The notes beneath the pieces are model-generated. The model saw nothing but the letters and a program-made list of their open reading frames with translations. It did no database searches and was not told where the DNA came from. A program made the position numbers and the translations under genes. Below, piece by piece: positions 39,279 to 48,021 of a stretch of 64,000 nucleotides of DNA (position 1 is the stretch's first letter; each line of letters begins with the position of its first letter). The stretch is from positions 496,001 to 560,000 of the forward strand of contig WSYJ01000164.1 in NCBI GenBank assembly GCA_020186115.1. The letters run 5' to 3'. This DNA is from Histomonas meleagridis. Its lineage: Eukaryota > Parabasalia > Tritrichomonadida > Dientamoebidae.

Positions 39279-39854
39279 ATTTAAATATAATATAAAATCT
39301 TAGTACACTCAATTTCTACGAAAGTCCTAGCATATCTTGATTTACTAGCAAACTCAATTTATATAACTTTTTAAAGAAAAGTAATAAAATTAGATTATTA
39401 AATCATAGAATTATAAAAAAAATCAATTTAATTGACATTACAAAAGTTTTACGTAAATAAAGAATGCCCTTGCCAATGTCATAATGTTTGATATCAAAAT
39501 ATGATTTTTTTGATTTTTAGTATATACTTTAGAGACAAACACTATAAAGATAATTCGAACTTAAAGAAGTTATATTATATATAAGTTTACATTAAATAAT
39601 ATTAATTTAATTGTAAATAGGTGTATAAAAAAGAAATAATCTTATTTTACAAAAACATTAATTTAAATTATCAGATGCATGATAACGTGTCAATTCAAAC
39701 TATATAAATAATGAATCAGAGTAAAGAATCTTCTTTGATGAAATTTATATACTATTTGCTGACATTTAATTCTACGAGTCTAAAATATATGAAATTTAAG
39801 AATTATGTTCGATGCACTCAAAAACATAATAAATTACTGCCTAAATTATTTTTA
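39279..39854. other. Intergenic region, 576 bp
   Basis: AT-rich; no coding signal apart from an antisense open frame that overlaps the cupin gene and is judged a shadow. Confidence 0.4.
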
Positions 39855-40301
39855 TTAGGTAAATCTTGGTTCAGTTTGAAGAAACTCTGCATCATGCCCA
39901 GTTTTAAGTGGTTCCTTATTTTCTTTAGTTTGAATGCAAATTATTACCAAAGGTTCAGTTCCAGTATTCTTGTAGCATCGACTAGCTCCTGTACCAACAC
40001 GGATAACAGATCCTTCTTCGATTGGGAAAACAGTGTTATCAACTTGATATTCTCCTTTGCCTTGAATAACAATATATACTTCTTCATTTTCTTTATGAGA
40101 ATGGAAAAATGAAAGTTGAACACCTGCAGGAATGGATGTATATGAAATTTCAGATCCTGTTAAATGAAGAGCTTGTTGCAAGAAAACTTTTCCTGGAATT
40201 GGTTGACCAAAACCTGTGAAAACATATTGTTCAATTTTTGATGCTGGACCTACATTGACAGCAGTGTAATTACTTCCTTCAGAAATTACTTGAAGAGACA
40301 T
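39855..40301 (-). CDS. Cupin-fold protein
   Basis: A protein of 148 residues with one cupin barrel. The metal-binding motif is visible as SFFHSHKENEEVYIVIQGKG (H-x-H-x3-E-E), and the second motif, around SVIRVGTGASRCYKN, is a weaker version of P-x-G-x2-H-x3-N with cysteine in place of histidine. The fold is that of bacterial Cupin_2 proteins; substrate and metal are unknown. The open frame extends upstream to a TTG at 40343, but the ATG at 40301 gives a normal N-terminus. It is probably a gene taken from bacteria, judged only from the family. AACCGTTTT lies at 40437-40445, about 135 bp upstream. Confidence 0.85.
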   Translation of the reverse strand: MSLQVISEGSNYTAVNVGPASKIEQYVFTGFGQPIPGKVFLQQALHLTGSEISYTSIPAGVQLSFFHSHKENEEVYIVIQGKGEYQVDNTVFPIEEGSVIRVGTGASRCYKNTGTEPLVIICIQTKENKEPLKTGHDAEFLQTEPRFT

Positions 40302-40655
40302 GCTCAAAATGATATGAAACTTCAAATCTTCACCATCAACCAAAAAACAATCAATTTTTTCAAATGTTTACGATTGGTCGGATAATCGTTTTGAATTAAA
40401 TTTTCACCACTTTACTTTTTCAAAATAGAATTGGGGAACCGTTTTATTTGAGCGTGAAGTGGAACACGACCATATATATATACTTTCAAAAACACAAACG
40501 TGCCCCTAAAATTTGATCAAATGCAGTTAATGACTTTTTTATAAGTTATCTGGTCGCTGCTCATTTTGGTTCTTCAGCTTTATTTGGACAAATTTATTCA
40601 GAGTTAAAATCCATAAAACAGTTCTTTACTCACACCTAAAACCATTTGACGCAAA
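40302..40655. other. Intergenic region, about 350 bp
   Basis: Contains AACCGTTTT at 40437-40445 and a TATATATA stretch near 40472-40480. No coding signal was seen. Confidence 0.4.
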
Positions 40656-41891
40656 TCATTCAAATTCCCAATTCATGATTGCTCCAAAAGCCATTGCAAT
40701 ATTCGCCATATATAAACCTGTTTTTGAGTTAACCTGATTATGAGTACTATACTCATTAAAGAATTCTACAATTTCAGGCAAATTTGGAATATCAGCCAAG
40801 ACCAAAACCAGAATCATTATAGGTAAAATATCTTCTTGTCCAACTTGTACAGTAGGTCTAAAATCAGCCAAAGAAGTTTTCACATGAGCTCTCACGTACA
40901 TAATTCTAACCAATTCCTCAAACAAAAAATCGTGTATATTACATATTATCCTAAAAAGTTCATCTGGAATACATGCAAATGGTAACATGTTACATTCGGA
41001 AACAGAACGACGATATAATCCGGGGCATAACGTCACAGGTGTATTAAACGACCCTGGAGGCATGAATTTCTCTTTTGACCCAAATCCGGAGCCCGTTAAC
41101 TTGCGTAATTTTGACACTTGTGTTAAAAATTGACTGTTAACCGTCGGCGTTGGGAATAATGGGTGAGTTAACATGTAGCGTTGGTATAATGCGCGAGAAC
41201 AAAATGCTGATATTTGTGGAAGATCTTCAGGGATACTATATTTGTTTCGAAAATATTTGACACATTGATCAGTAAAGGCAACAAATTGAGCCCAGCGTTG
41301 ACTGAGATCTATGGTCGAGTAGAATTGTTGTAAAAAGGTTTCAAGTTCAGGATCACAATTGAATATGGCTTCTTCAAATGCATATTGGAGACGCCATTGA
41401 AAATCCATGGTTTGAGAGTCACGATCATACGGTGTGGAAGCAATAAGCTCTTTGATCATATTACCTTTGTCAACATTACGTGGCATATCAAGAAGAATAT
41501 CAGATATGTTAAGAAAGGTTCGTGAACAATATTTTTCAAACTTGGGTTCGTTGGGATGTTCAGTGAAAATAAAGAGGATTTTGCGTAGCTTTAATTGAAA
41601 ATTATGAAAATAATAATAATGGTTCATGTGTTGAATAAGTTGTTTGAGACTAGTAGAAACTTGGTCTACAGAGGGGCGCTGGGCATTAGTAGGGGAAAAA
41701 TATTCAATGATAGTTCTAGTACAATGCGTCATTGTGCCAGGAGTAGATAATTGTTGAGATGCTGAATCTTGTTGATTAGAGTCTGGTTTACGTTCTTGAA
41801 CAGGCTCTGGTTCTGGAATTGGGATATTTGGAACTGAAGCTTCAGCAGAAGGGTCTGCTTGTTGAGGAGTTGGATCCATAAGGTTTGACAT
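40656..41891 (-). CDS. VPS9-domain Rab guanine nucleotide exchange factor
   Basis: A protein of 411 residues. The C-terminal third has the VPS9 catalytic signature: GQEDILPIMILVLVLADIPN, then LPEIVEFFNEY and SKTGLYMANIAMAFGAIMNW. VPS9 proteins load GTP on Rab5-type GTPases in early endosomes. A helical bundle lies before it (about 170-330), and the N-terminal 55 residues are proline- and glutamine-rich. The listed ATG touches a TAACGGTTA element at 41892-41900. If that element is the core promoter, translation more likely starts at residue 5 (ATG at 41879). The gene is divergent from the tubulin-ligase-like gene. Confidence 0.82.
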   Translation of the reverse strand: MSNLMDPTPQQADPSAEASVPNIPIPEPEPVQERKPDSNQQDSASQQLSTPGTMTHCTRTIIEYFSPTNAQRPSVDQVSTSLKQLIQHMNHYYYFHNFQLKLRKILFIFTEHPNEPKFEKYCSRTFLNISDILLDMPRNVDKGNMIKELIASTPYDRDSQTMDFQWRLQYAFEEAIFNCDPELETFLQQFYSTIDLSQRWAQFVAFTDQCVKYFRNKYSIPEDLPQISAFCSRALYQRYMLTHPLFPTPTVNSQFLTQVSKLRKLTGSGFGSKEKFMPPGSFNTPVTLCPGLYRRSVSECNMLPFACIPDELFRIICNIHDFLFEELVRIMYVRAHVKTSLADFRPTVQVGQEDILPIMILVLVLADIPNLPEIVEFFNEYSTHNQVNSKTGLYMANIAMAFGAIMNWEFE

Positions 41892-41904
41892 TAACGGTTA
41901 AACG
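41892..41904 (-). promoter_or_regulatory. AACCGTTA element abutting the VPS9 gene
   Basis: TAACGGTTAAACG on the plus strand lies immediately upstream of the minus-strand ATG. Its first nine bases read TAACCGTTA in the gene's own direction. It matches the recurring AACCGTT motif of the window. Function is inferred from position. Confidence 0.45.
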
Positions 41905-42435
41905 TACAATTAACAGTTTTTATAGAAAAAGTTGTTTCTCATTGAGAAATTCTCAAGCTGTTTAAATCTTAGAATGAAATATATTCTATCTAATCATATT
42001 AATTTAGTTAACATCAAAATTAGATTTTGAAATCAATCAATTAACTCAATTTGATAATATTCTTAATACTTTCCAAATAGAAATATCTAATTCGAATAAT
42101 ATTTTATTTGCAAAAATATGTACAAACATACGAAAAGTGTTAGTTGGAATGTACATTGAATAATAAATTTTTATTGATTTGCCGTAATTTATCGAAATTT
42201 GAAAATTTTCATTCCGTTTTTTCATGTTTTTGATAGAATACCCATTCTATATTTATAAAGATGTTATTATGCGTTTTTAAAAAAATTATGAATATTTGCC
42301 TCAAAATTTCTTCCAACTGTAAAAGTGGTCAATTTTTCCAGGAGTAATTTATTCAATTTTCTGAAGTTTAATTTGAACTTTTGATAACTTTACATCATTC
42401 AAAATTACACCTTCAAATTACATCAGACAAAAGCC
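41905..42435. other. Intergenic region between divergent genes, about 530 bp
   Basis: AT-rich. TCATTCAA and TTACATCAG words near 42396-42424 could be initiators for the next gene. No coding signal. Confidence 0.4.
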
Positions 42436-43650
42436 ATGGAAAAACTCCAAGCAACAAACGGAAAAGTTTTGTTTGCTGTTGTGAAACAGGCATTACGTCT
42501 TTCCGGAATTGAGTACACAAAAGCTAATCCAAATGCAATGTTGGTTTGGACAGATACAATGAAGGTTGATTATTTTCAGCAAATGATGCCATGGCAAGTT
42601 ATAAATAGAATCCCATGGGCTCGAACAATGTGTCGCAAGGCACCATATGTAAGACTTATCTGTAGGACAGCAAAATATTTTCCGAATTTATATGATTTTA
42701 TCCCAAAATCATTTATTTTACCTCTAGAAAGAAATGAATTTCATAAGGCATACAAAGAATCACCAAAAAAATACATTTATAAACCAGATAAAGGTGCACT
42801 TGGTCATGGAATAAAGGTAATAAATTCCGAAAAGGAAACTCCAAAATCACGGCATTTAGCTGTAATTCAGGAGTACATAGATTCTTTTACAATTGATAAC
42901 AAAAAGTTTGATCTTCGAATATATGTTCTTATTTTATCAGTTAAGCCACTTACAATCTACGTGTATCGTGGCGGTGTAGCACGCTTTTGTAGTGAAACTG
43001 TTGATACCAATTCTAAATTCTCTTTACTTACAAATACCGCAGTTAACATCAAAAACCCAGATGCCATTCCCGACAAAATGACCCAAATGTTGTCTGATGT
43101 TTTTGAAAAGCTTAAACAAATGGGTTATGACATTGATGCTCTTTGGGAAAGGATTGACAGGGCTATCGTTCTATCGGTCATATCGGCCTACGGTTTCCTG
43201 TCAAAATTCGAAGATGAAGAATGTCCTAATCTTGGGTATTCACGATGTTTCCAAATTGTTGGCTTTGATGTATTGCTTGACAAGCAACTTAAGCCATATG
43301 TTTTAGAGATTAATTTCCGACCATCGTTAAAATGTAATACTATGAATTCACATACATTAAAACAGAACATGTTAATGGATGCACTAAAGATCGCAGCGCC
43401 ATTGATGCCATTGCAAAGGCTTAAGGAAACAACGGAATTTCCAACAGATGCAAAAGAATTCAAAAAATTCATGGAAAATCACAAGGATACAATACAACAA
43501 ATAAATGAGCTTAGAGCTAAAAACGAAATCGGCAATGGTTTCAAGAAGGTGTTCCCTAATGATAATTTTCCAAATTATCAAACGGTTCTAAAATCAGTCA
43601 TGAACATGCCAAACATTTCAACTTGTGATTACAACTTACCAATATCGTAA
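42436..43650 (+). CDS. Tubulin tyrosine ligase-like (TTLL) protein
   Basis: A protein of 404 residues with the ATP-grasp fold of TTLL enzymes, which add glutamate, glycine or tyrosine to tubulin tails. Visible motifs include KYIYKPDKGALGHGIKVI (ATP-binding lysine and glycine-rich loop), IQEYIDSF, KKFDLRIYVLILS (K-x-D-x-R-x-Y), YVYRGGVARFCSE and the metal site YVLEINFRPSL. The pattern KFDLR...EIN is typical of polyglutamylases, but the chemistry cannot be told from sequence alone. The short C-terminal tail (QQINELRAKNEIGNGF) has no extra domain. It would modify flagellar and cytoskeletal microtubules. Confidence 0.88.
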   Translation: MEKLQATNGKVLFAVVKQALRLSGIEYTKANPNAMLVWTDTMKVDYFQQMMPWQVINRIPWARTMCRKAPYVRLICRTAKYFPNLYDFIPKSFILPLERNEFHKAYKESPKKYIYKPDKGALGHGIKVINSEKETPKSRHLAVIQEYIDSFTIDNKKFDLRIYVLILSVKPLTIYVYRGGVARFCSETVDTNSKFSLLTNTAVNIKNPDAIPDKMTQMLSDVFEKLKQMGYDIDALWERIDRAIVLSVISAYGFLSKFEDEECPNLGYSRCFQIVGFDVLLDKQLKPYVLEINFRPSLKCNTMNSHTLKQNMLMDALKIAAPLMPLQRLKETTEFPTDAKEFKKFMENHKDTIQQINELRAKNEIGNGFKKVFPNDNFPNYQTVLKSVMNMPNISTCDYNLPIS

Positions 43651-44329
43651 TAATTTTTTGTTCGCTCTTTGTATTTTGACACGAATTATAATAAATGTTA
43701 TATTATATCTATCGTTTTTAATTCAATGAATAATAATCGTTTTGACTGAAAAATATCTATCGTATTGTATAAGCTTCATCATGACACCGCCCCAAAAGCA
43801 AACGGTTTTCGATTATTGGCAAAAATGGTTTTTGTTCTTTCGGAATAATTTTCTTTATATAAATTGGTCAATTTTTTGAGGGTCAAATTTACCAACCCAA
43901 AATAGATAATGATCTAATTTAGTATAGAAATAATTTATATCCATACCATTCAATCGATCCAAAAGGGCTAATGATCTACGCAAGGTGTTTATGTTTTTTT
44001 TATGAGTTAAGAAAAGTGTCTATGAAGAGTGTCACTTTTGCGTCCATTTTCAACCTCCAATTCGAATTTAGCAATTATTTTTTTACTTGACTCTGTTGTA
44101 AAAAAAAATCACATCGCCATATATAAAAATTAATATATTATTTTATCTAAATCATATTTTTTTCATAAATTATATAAATAAATAATATTCCAGATCATAG
44201 ATATAAATATATAAAAAACAATAGTATCACACTTTTTCATTTCAGACCTTAAGATTAAGGAATTTGTTGTTGGGGTTACGATGCAAAACCCAATAAAATA
44301 TTTTAAATTATGATTAGTTTATCAAGAAA
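43651..44329. other. Intergenic region, about 680 bp, with a 32-codon mini-ORF
   Basis: AT-rich with an open frame at 43781-43879 described separately. It contains AACGGTTTTC at 43801-43810. No other signal. Confidence 0.35.
43781..43879 (+). CDS. Possible 32-residue membrane microprotein
   Basis: ATG to stop with a natural-looking composition: a short polar start (MTPPQKQTVFDYWQKW) followed by a hydrophobic, aromatic-rich stretch (FLFFRNNFLYINWSIF). TCATC precedes the ATG. The size and a single hydrophobic stretch would suit a small membrane subunit, but I recognise no family and it may be chance. Confidence 0.2.
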   Translation: MTPPQKQTVFDYWQKWFLFFRNNFLYINWSIF

Positions 44330-44350
44330 TTTCACCAATTATTGGTGAAA
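44330..44350. repeat. Perfect inverted repeat before the GC-rich ORF
   Basis: TTTCACCAAT and ATTGGTGAAA flank a single T, so the 10-bp arms are perfect inverted copies. It lies 11 bp upstream of the ATG of the GC-rich mini-ORF. It could be a binding site for a dimeric protein or the end of a repeated element. Confidence 0.7.
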
Positions 44351-44360
44351 GCATTTTTCA

Positions 44361-44495
44361 ATGAATAACGATCGCAACCGGCCGTCAGGATGGTGGGTGG
44401 GGTGCCCTAGTGTGGCATTTCCTCTGTTTTTCCTCAAATTTACTATCGTTCAAAACCGCAAAACGCGCTCAGAGCCGATGTTGGTTATAAATTAA
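44361..44495 (+). CDS. 44-residue ORF in a GC-rich island
   Basis: The stretch 44365-44485 has markedly higher G+C than its surroundings and encodes an uninterrupted ORF from an ATG. The sequence begins MNNDRNRPSGWWVGCPSVAF and has a hydrophobic middle (PLFFLKFTIV) and a basic end (RKTRSEP). I do not recognise a family. It could be a small gene, a fragment of a dispersed repetitive gene family, or a structured RNA that happens to be open. Confidence 0.35.
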   Translation: MNNDRNRPSGWWVGCPSVAFPLFFLKFTIVQNRKTRSEPMLVIN

Positions 44496-44649
44496 TGTTT
44501 ATCTCATTATAAATAGGATGTATCAAGATATGTTCAAATTAACTTTTTATCACATATATGTACTTTATAAAAATATTAATATTTTTATATAAACTCTTAT
44601 TAGTCTGGAGATCATATATTGAAAAAGAAAACAAAGATAATAAAAAATG

Positions 44650-46133
44650 CCAAATTTAAAATTGTCAAATTTATTCTCAACCTGATGCTTTCTCAATACC
44701 AAAAAGAATTTGTATCATTTATTAAATGGCAAATCGAACAAAAAATATTTGATATTAATGGTAAATATGTTTCTCATGAAGATTGAATGTTTAATATTTA
44801 TTTTTGGAATTCATCTAAAATTAATGAAACAGCACTTCATTGGGCAACACGCCAAGGTCATTCTGAAGTCACAAAAGTTCTTCTTGAACAAGAAGGAATT
44901 GATATTAATGCTAAAGATATTTATTTGTTTTATTTAAAATTTATTTGAATAATTTAGTGTTTCAAAATAATATTTCAAAATTATTTAAATTATTTTTTAC
45001 ATCACTTATATCTGCATCTAGAAATGGTCATACAGAAATTGTTAAATTACTTCTTGAACAAGAAGGAATTGATATTAATTCTAAAGATATTTATTTGTTT
45101 TATTTATTATTTATTTTAAATAATTATTATTTCAAAATAATTTTTGGAAATTATTTAAAATATTTAATACAGCTCTTATGGGAGCATCTTATAATAATCA
45201 TACAGAAATTGTTAAATTACTTCTTGATCAAGAAGGAATTGATATTAATTCTAAAGATATTTATTTGTTTTGTTTGATATTTATTTTAATAATTTATTAT
45301 TTCGATATAATATTTGGAAATTATTTAAATTATTTGCTACAGCACTTATGTATGCATCTAGAGATGGTTATACAGAAATAGTTAAATTACTTCTTGAACA
45401 AGAAGGAATTGATATTAACGCTAAAGATATTTATTTATTTTATTTAATATTTATTTTAATAATTTTATATTTCAAAATAATATTTGGAAATTATTTAAAA
45501 TATTATGGACATCACTTATGTGGGCATCTAAAAAAGGTTATACAGAAATAGTTAAATTACTTCTTGAACAAGAAGGAATTGATATTAATGCTAAAGATAT
45601 TTCTTTGTTTTATTTAATATTTATTTGAATAATTTAATATTTCAAAATAATATTTGGAAATTATTTAAAATATTTAAAACAGCACTTATTAGAGCATCTA
45701 AAAAAGGTTATACAGAAATAGTTAAATTACTTCTTGAAAAAGAAGGAATTGATATTAATGCTAAAGATATTTCTTTGTTTTGTTTGATATTTACTTGAAT
45801 AATTTATTATTTCAATATAATATTTGGAAATTATTTAAATTATTTGAAACAGCACTTATTTTAGCATCAAAAAATAATGATATAGAAATAGTTGAATTAC
45901 TTCTTGAACAAGATAATATTGATATGGATGCTAAAGATATTTCTTTGTTTTATATAAAGTATATTCAAAAAATATGATATTTCACATAAACATTTGGAAT
46001 TACTTATAAATATATAAAACAGCGCTTATAATAGCATCCGAAAACAAAGATGCAGATATTATTCAGTTGTTTGTAAACAAAATTCGACAACAGAAATGTA
46101 ACCACATAATAAAATTAAACGATTCTAAAGGAT
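44650..46133 (+). pseudogene. Ankyrin-repeat gene broken by regular out-of-frame spacers
   Basis: From 44650 a short N-terminal stretch (MLSQYQKEFVSFIKWQIEQK in one frame, with an in-frame TGA soon after) leads into eight ankyrin repeats. Each repeat reads TALxxASxxGxTEIVKLLLE followed by QEGIDINAKDI. The EQEG positions repeat every 170 bp exactly (44886, 45056, 45226, 45396, 45566, 45736, 45906). Each repeat of 93 bp is followed by a 77-bp AT-rich spacer with stops; because 170 is not divisible by 3, neighbouring repeats are in different frames. Canonical trichomonad splice signals (GTAYGT, ACTAACACACAG) are absent. It is either a decayed tandem array or has unusual processing. Confidence 0.65.
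44855..46020 (+). repeat. 170-bp tandem array (ankyrin unit plus conserved spacer)
   Basis: Seven consecutive units with identical 170-bp period. The spacer core TTTCAAAATAATATTTGG plus AAATTATTTAAA is as well conserved between units as the ankyrin-coding part (by eye about 86-90 per cent). The minus-strand locus at 18240-18640 carries the same unit and spacer. Confidence 0.9.
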
Positions 46134-47330
46134 AAAAGAGGAAATATTTAATTATTGCAATAAACATTTTCTAAATTCACTTTGTTTTAATACATTATTA
46201 TAGACTCATGTAATTTGATTGATATAATGTGAACCAAAACTTGATTCATTGAATATTTTTATCATACCCCTTTGCTCTCACAATTCACCTTTGTTCCATA
46301 GTTCTAATAATTTTCACAACAAATATTGTACATTTAGGGGAAAATTTTTTTTACATGATTTTTAAAAATCTAATATAAATAAAATGTAGTATAGTAGGTA
46401 AAAAACAAAGCACCAAAATTTCGAAAACCAATTTTGAAAAATTATTGACATTTGAGACTTTGAAATTTTGTACAATTATGATAATTTTAATTTTCCATGA
46501 AATTTTGTTTTTGGCTTGCTTAATTGATATAAAAAACTTTTTCTAAATATTGTTAATGAGTATTTTGATTCTATTATAGTGAAACTAAAAATCATTTAAA
46601 ATTAAAAAAAAATATCATTCAAAACTAGGATGTATCAAAAATATAACTTCAAAATCATGAGTTTTATTATTACTATGATTGAATTGTATCAATACATTCA
46701 TGGCATGGAGATAAAGAAGAAACAAATATCAAAAAAACACGTTATTTAGGCTTAACGTACAAAAAGGGTGAATTATTTCATTATATGATTTGCAAATAAT
46801 TTTTGTAAAAAAATTATGAAAAATGCATTACAGAGTATTATTAATTTAATAGCAGCAAAAAAATTATTTACTATTCATAATATTTTTTAACTCTTAAAGT
46901 TGAATGAAGGTCTATTGAGTACACCTTATTATTTTCATTCCAAAAATACAAAATATTTGTTCTTGAGTCGAAGCACATCGTTGCTACTGTTTCCTGTAAC
47001 TCGAAATCATGTAATGTTTGGACAAATTGTCATAAATGCAAATCATGGTAATACTAAATCATCACTTCAAGCAACTTAAATCTGTACAAAAAAAATTTTT
47101 TTAAATAGATTCACACTTGGTTATTTCCTTACATCAACTTTGATTCATATATTTATTTTCAATGCATATTTAACATATAATTCAATAAAAATGAAATTGA
47201 GAATGCACCAAAACAACAGGGAGCAGAAAATCAATTCCGATCTTAAAATCTTTCAAAGTCCTTATACAATTAATTTTTCTCAACATTTTAAACAGAAAAC
47301 AAAATAAAAATACAAAATAAAATTATATTT
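46134..47330. other. Intergenic region with two short coding-like relics
   Basis: Mostly AT-rich. On the plus strand 46683-46799 reads IVSIHSWHGDKEETNIKKTR followed by a further 18 residues to a stop, with a stop directly before it. On the minus strand about 46885-47045 reads LQETVATMCFDSRTNILYFW and onward, which has the look of a beta-propeller blade. Both are too short to name and are probably gene remnants. Confidence 0.3.
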
Positions 47331-47960
47331 TTATTTATTAAAGTTAAACATTCGAACAACATTATTAAATGGTTGGAATATATTGAAATTATGTTGTTTA
47401 TCTTGAAATGGATAAATTTGGTTGTGAGAAAACCAACCAGCGTTCTTGAAATTTGCATTTTCTTTGTTTTCTTGAATATTTTTTTTTTCTTGTCTTTCCT
47501 TTTTCTTACCACTTGGAAATTCATTCTCATAAAATGCATGAACAAATTCAGGGCTTTTGCGTGATGAATGTGATTCATAATGTTTGAACGTTGGGTTCCT
47601 ATAATCATTATATTCGTGATTACTTAGTTCTTCTTCACTTTCTATTTCAAATCTACATAAGTCATCAAGTGCTGTTCTAAGAAAGTGACCAAATAATCCA
47701 TCTGTTATTTTAATTCTTTTATCTGTGAACGTAAAACCTTCGGCTAAATTGTTAGAATGATGACATATACATCCATCTAAAAGTGGTGATCATCTTTGAT
47801 CTAATTTAGGTGTTACCCTTTTTTTCTGCAACCTATGAATAGAATTTATAAATCTTCTAATTTTCTTTTGCAATTTTTTGCTAAAAAATTGAATTCGAAA
47901 TTCTATATTATATACAAATGACAAATGAACAAAACAGAATTTTTTCAATTAGAATTCAAT
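47331..47960 (-). pseudogene. Unrecognised ORF with one in-frame stop
   Basis: The frame is open from about 47960 to a TAA at 47331-47333 except for a single TGA at 47790-47792. The upstream part is basic and helical (KKLQKKIRRFINSIHRLQKK), and the downstream 153 codons contain GLFGHFLRTALDDLCRFEIE and an N/F/K-rich tail ending in RMFNFNK. Composition looks like real protein on both sides of the TGA, which could be a TGG-to-TGA change. There is no clear ATG. I recognise no family. Another frame in the same place (47288-47608) is less natural and is rejected. Confidence 0.4.
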
Positions 47961-47985
47961 CGCATCGATTCTACTTTTTGAATAC

Positions 47986-48005
47986 AAAACCGTAATCACG
48001 GTTTT
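47986..48005 (+). promoter_or_regulatory. Inverted AAAACCGT/ACGGTTTT element before the FHA-like gene
   Basis: AAAACCGT (47986-47993), AATC, ACGGTTTT (47998-48005) form an inverted repeat ending 16 bp before the ATG at 48022. It combines two copies of the AACCG/CGGTT core found before many genes of the window. It suggests expression by the protist's own transcription system, which is inference. Confidence 0.5.
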
Positions 48006-48021
48006 TAAGCAAAAATCTAAA

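Noticed and set aside
39711-40112. 133-codon plus-strand ORF
   Set aside because: It overlaps the cupin gene antisense, while the cupin has clear motifs on the minus strand.
44365-44485. Known structural RNA (SRP, RNase P or spliceosomal) in the GC-rich island
   Set aside because: None of the conserved core sequences of these RNAs that I know could be found, so the island is reported only as a mini-ORF or unknown element.
44855-46020. Spacers as ordinary trichomonad introns
   Set aside because: No GTAYGT donor or ACTAACACACAG acceptor in any spacer, one spacer lacks a GT at the possible donor, and two of seven acceptor positions read ACATCA, not ACAGCA. Unusual processing is left open as a finding.
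47288-47608. 106-codon minus-strand ORF
   Set aside because: A neighbouring frame over the same DNA has more natural composition and a longer open stretch.
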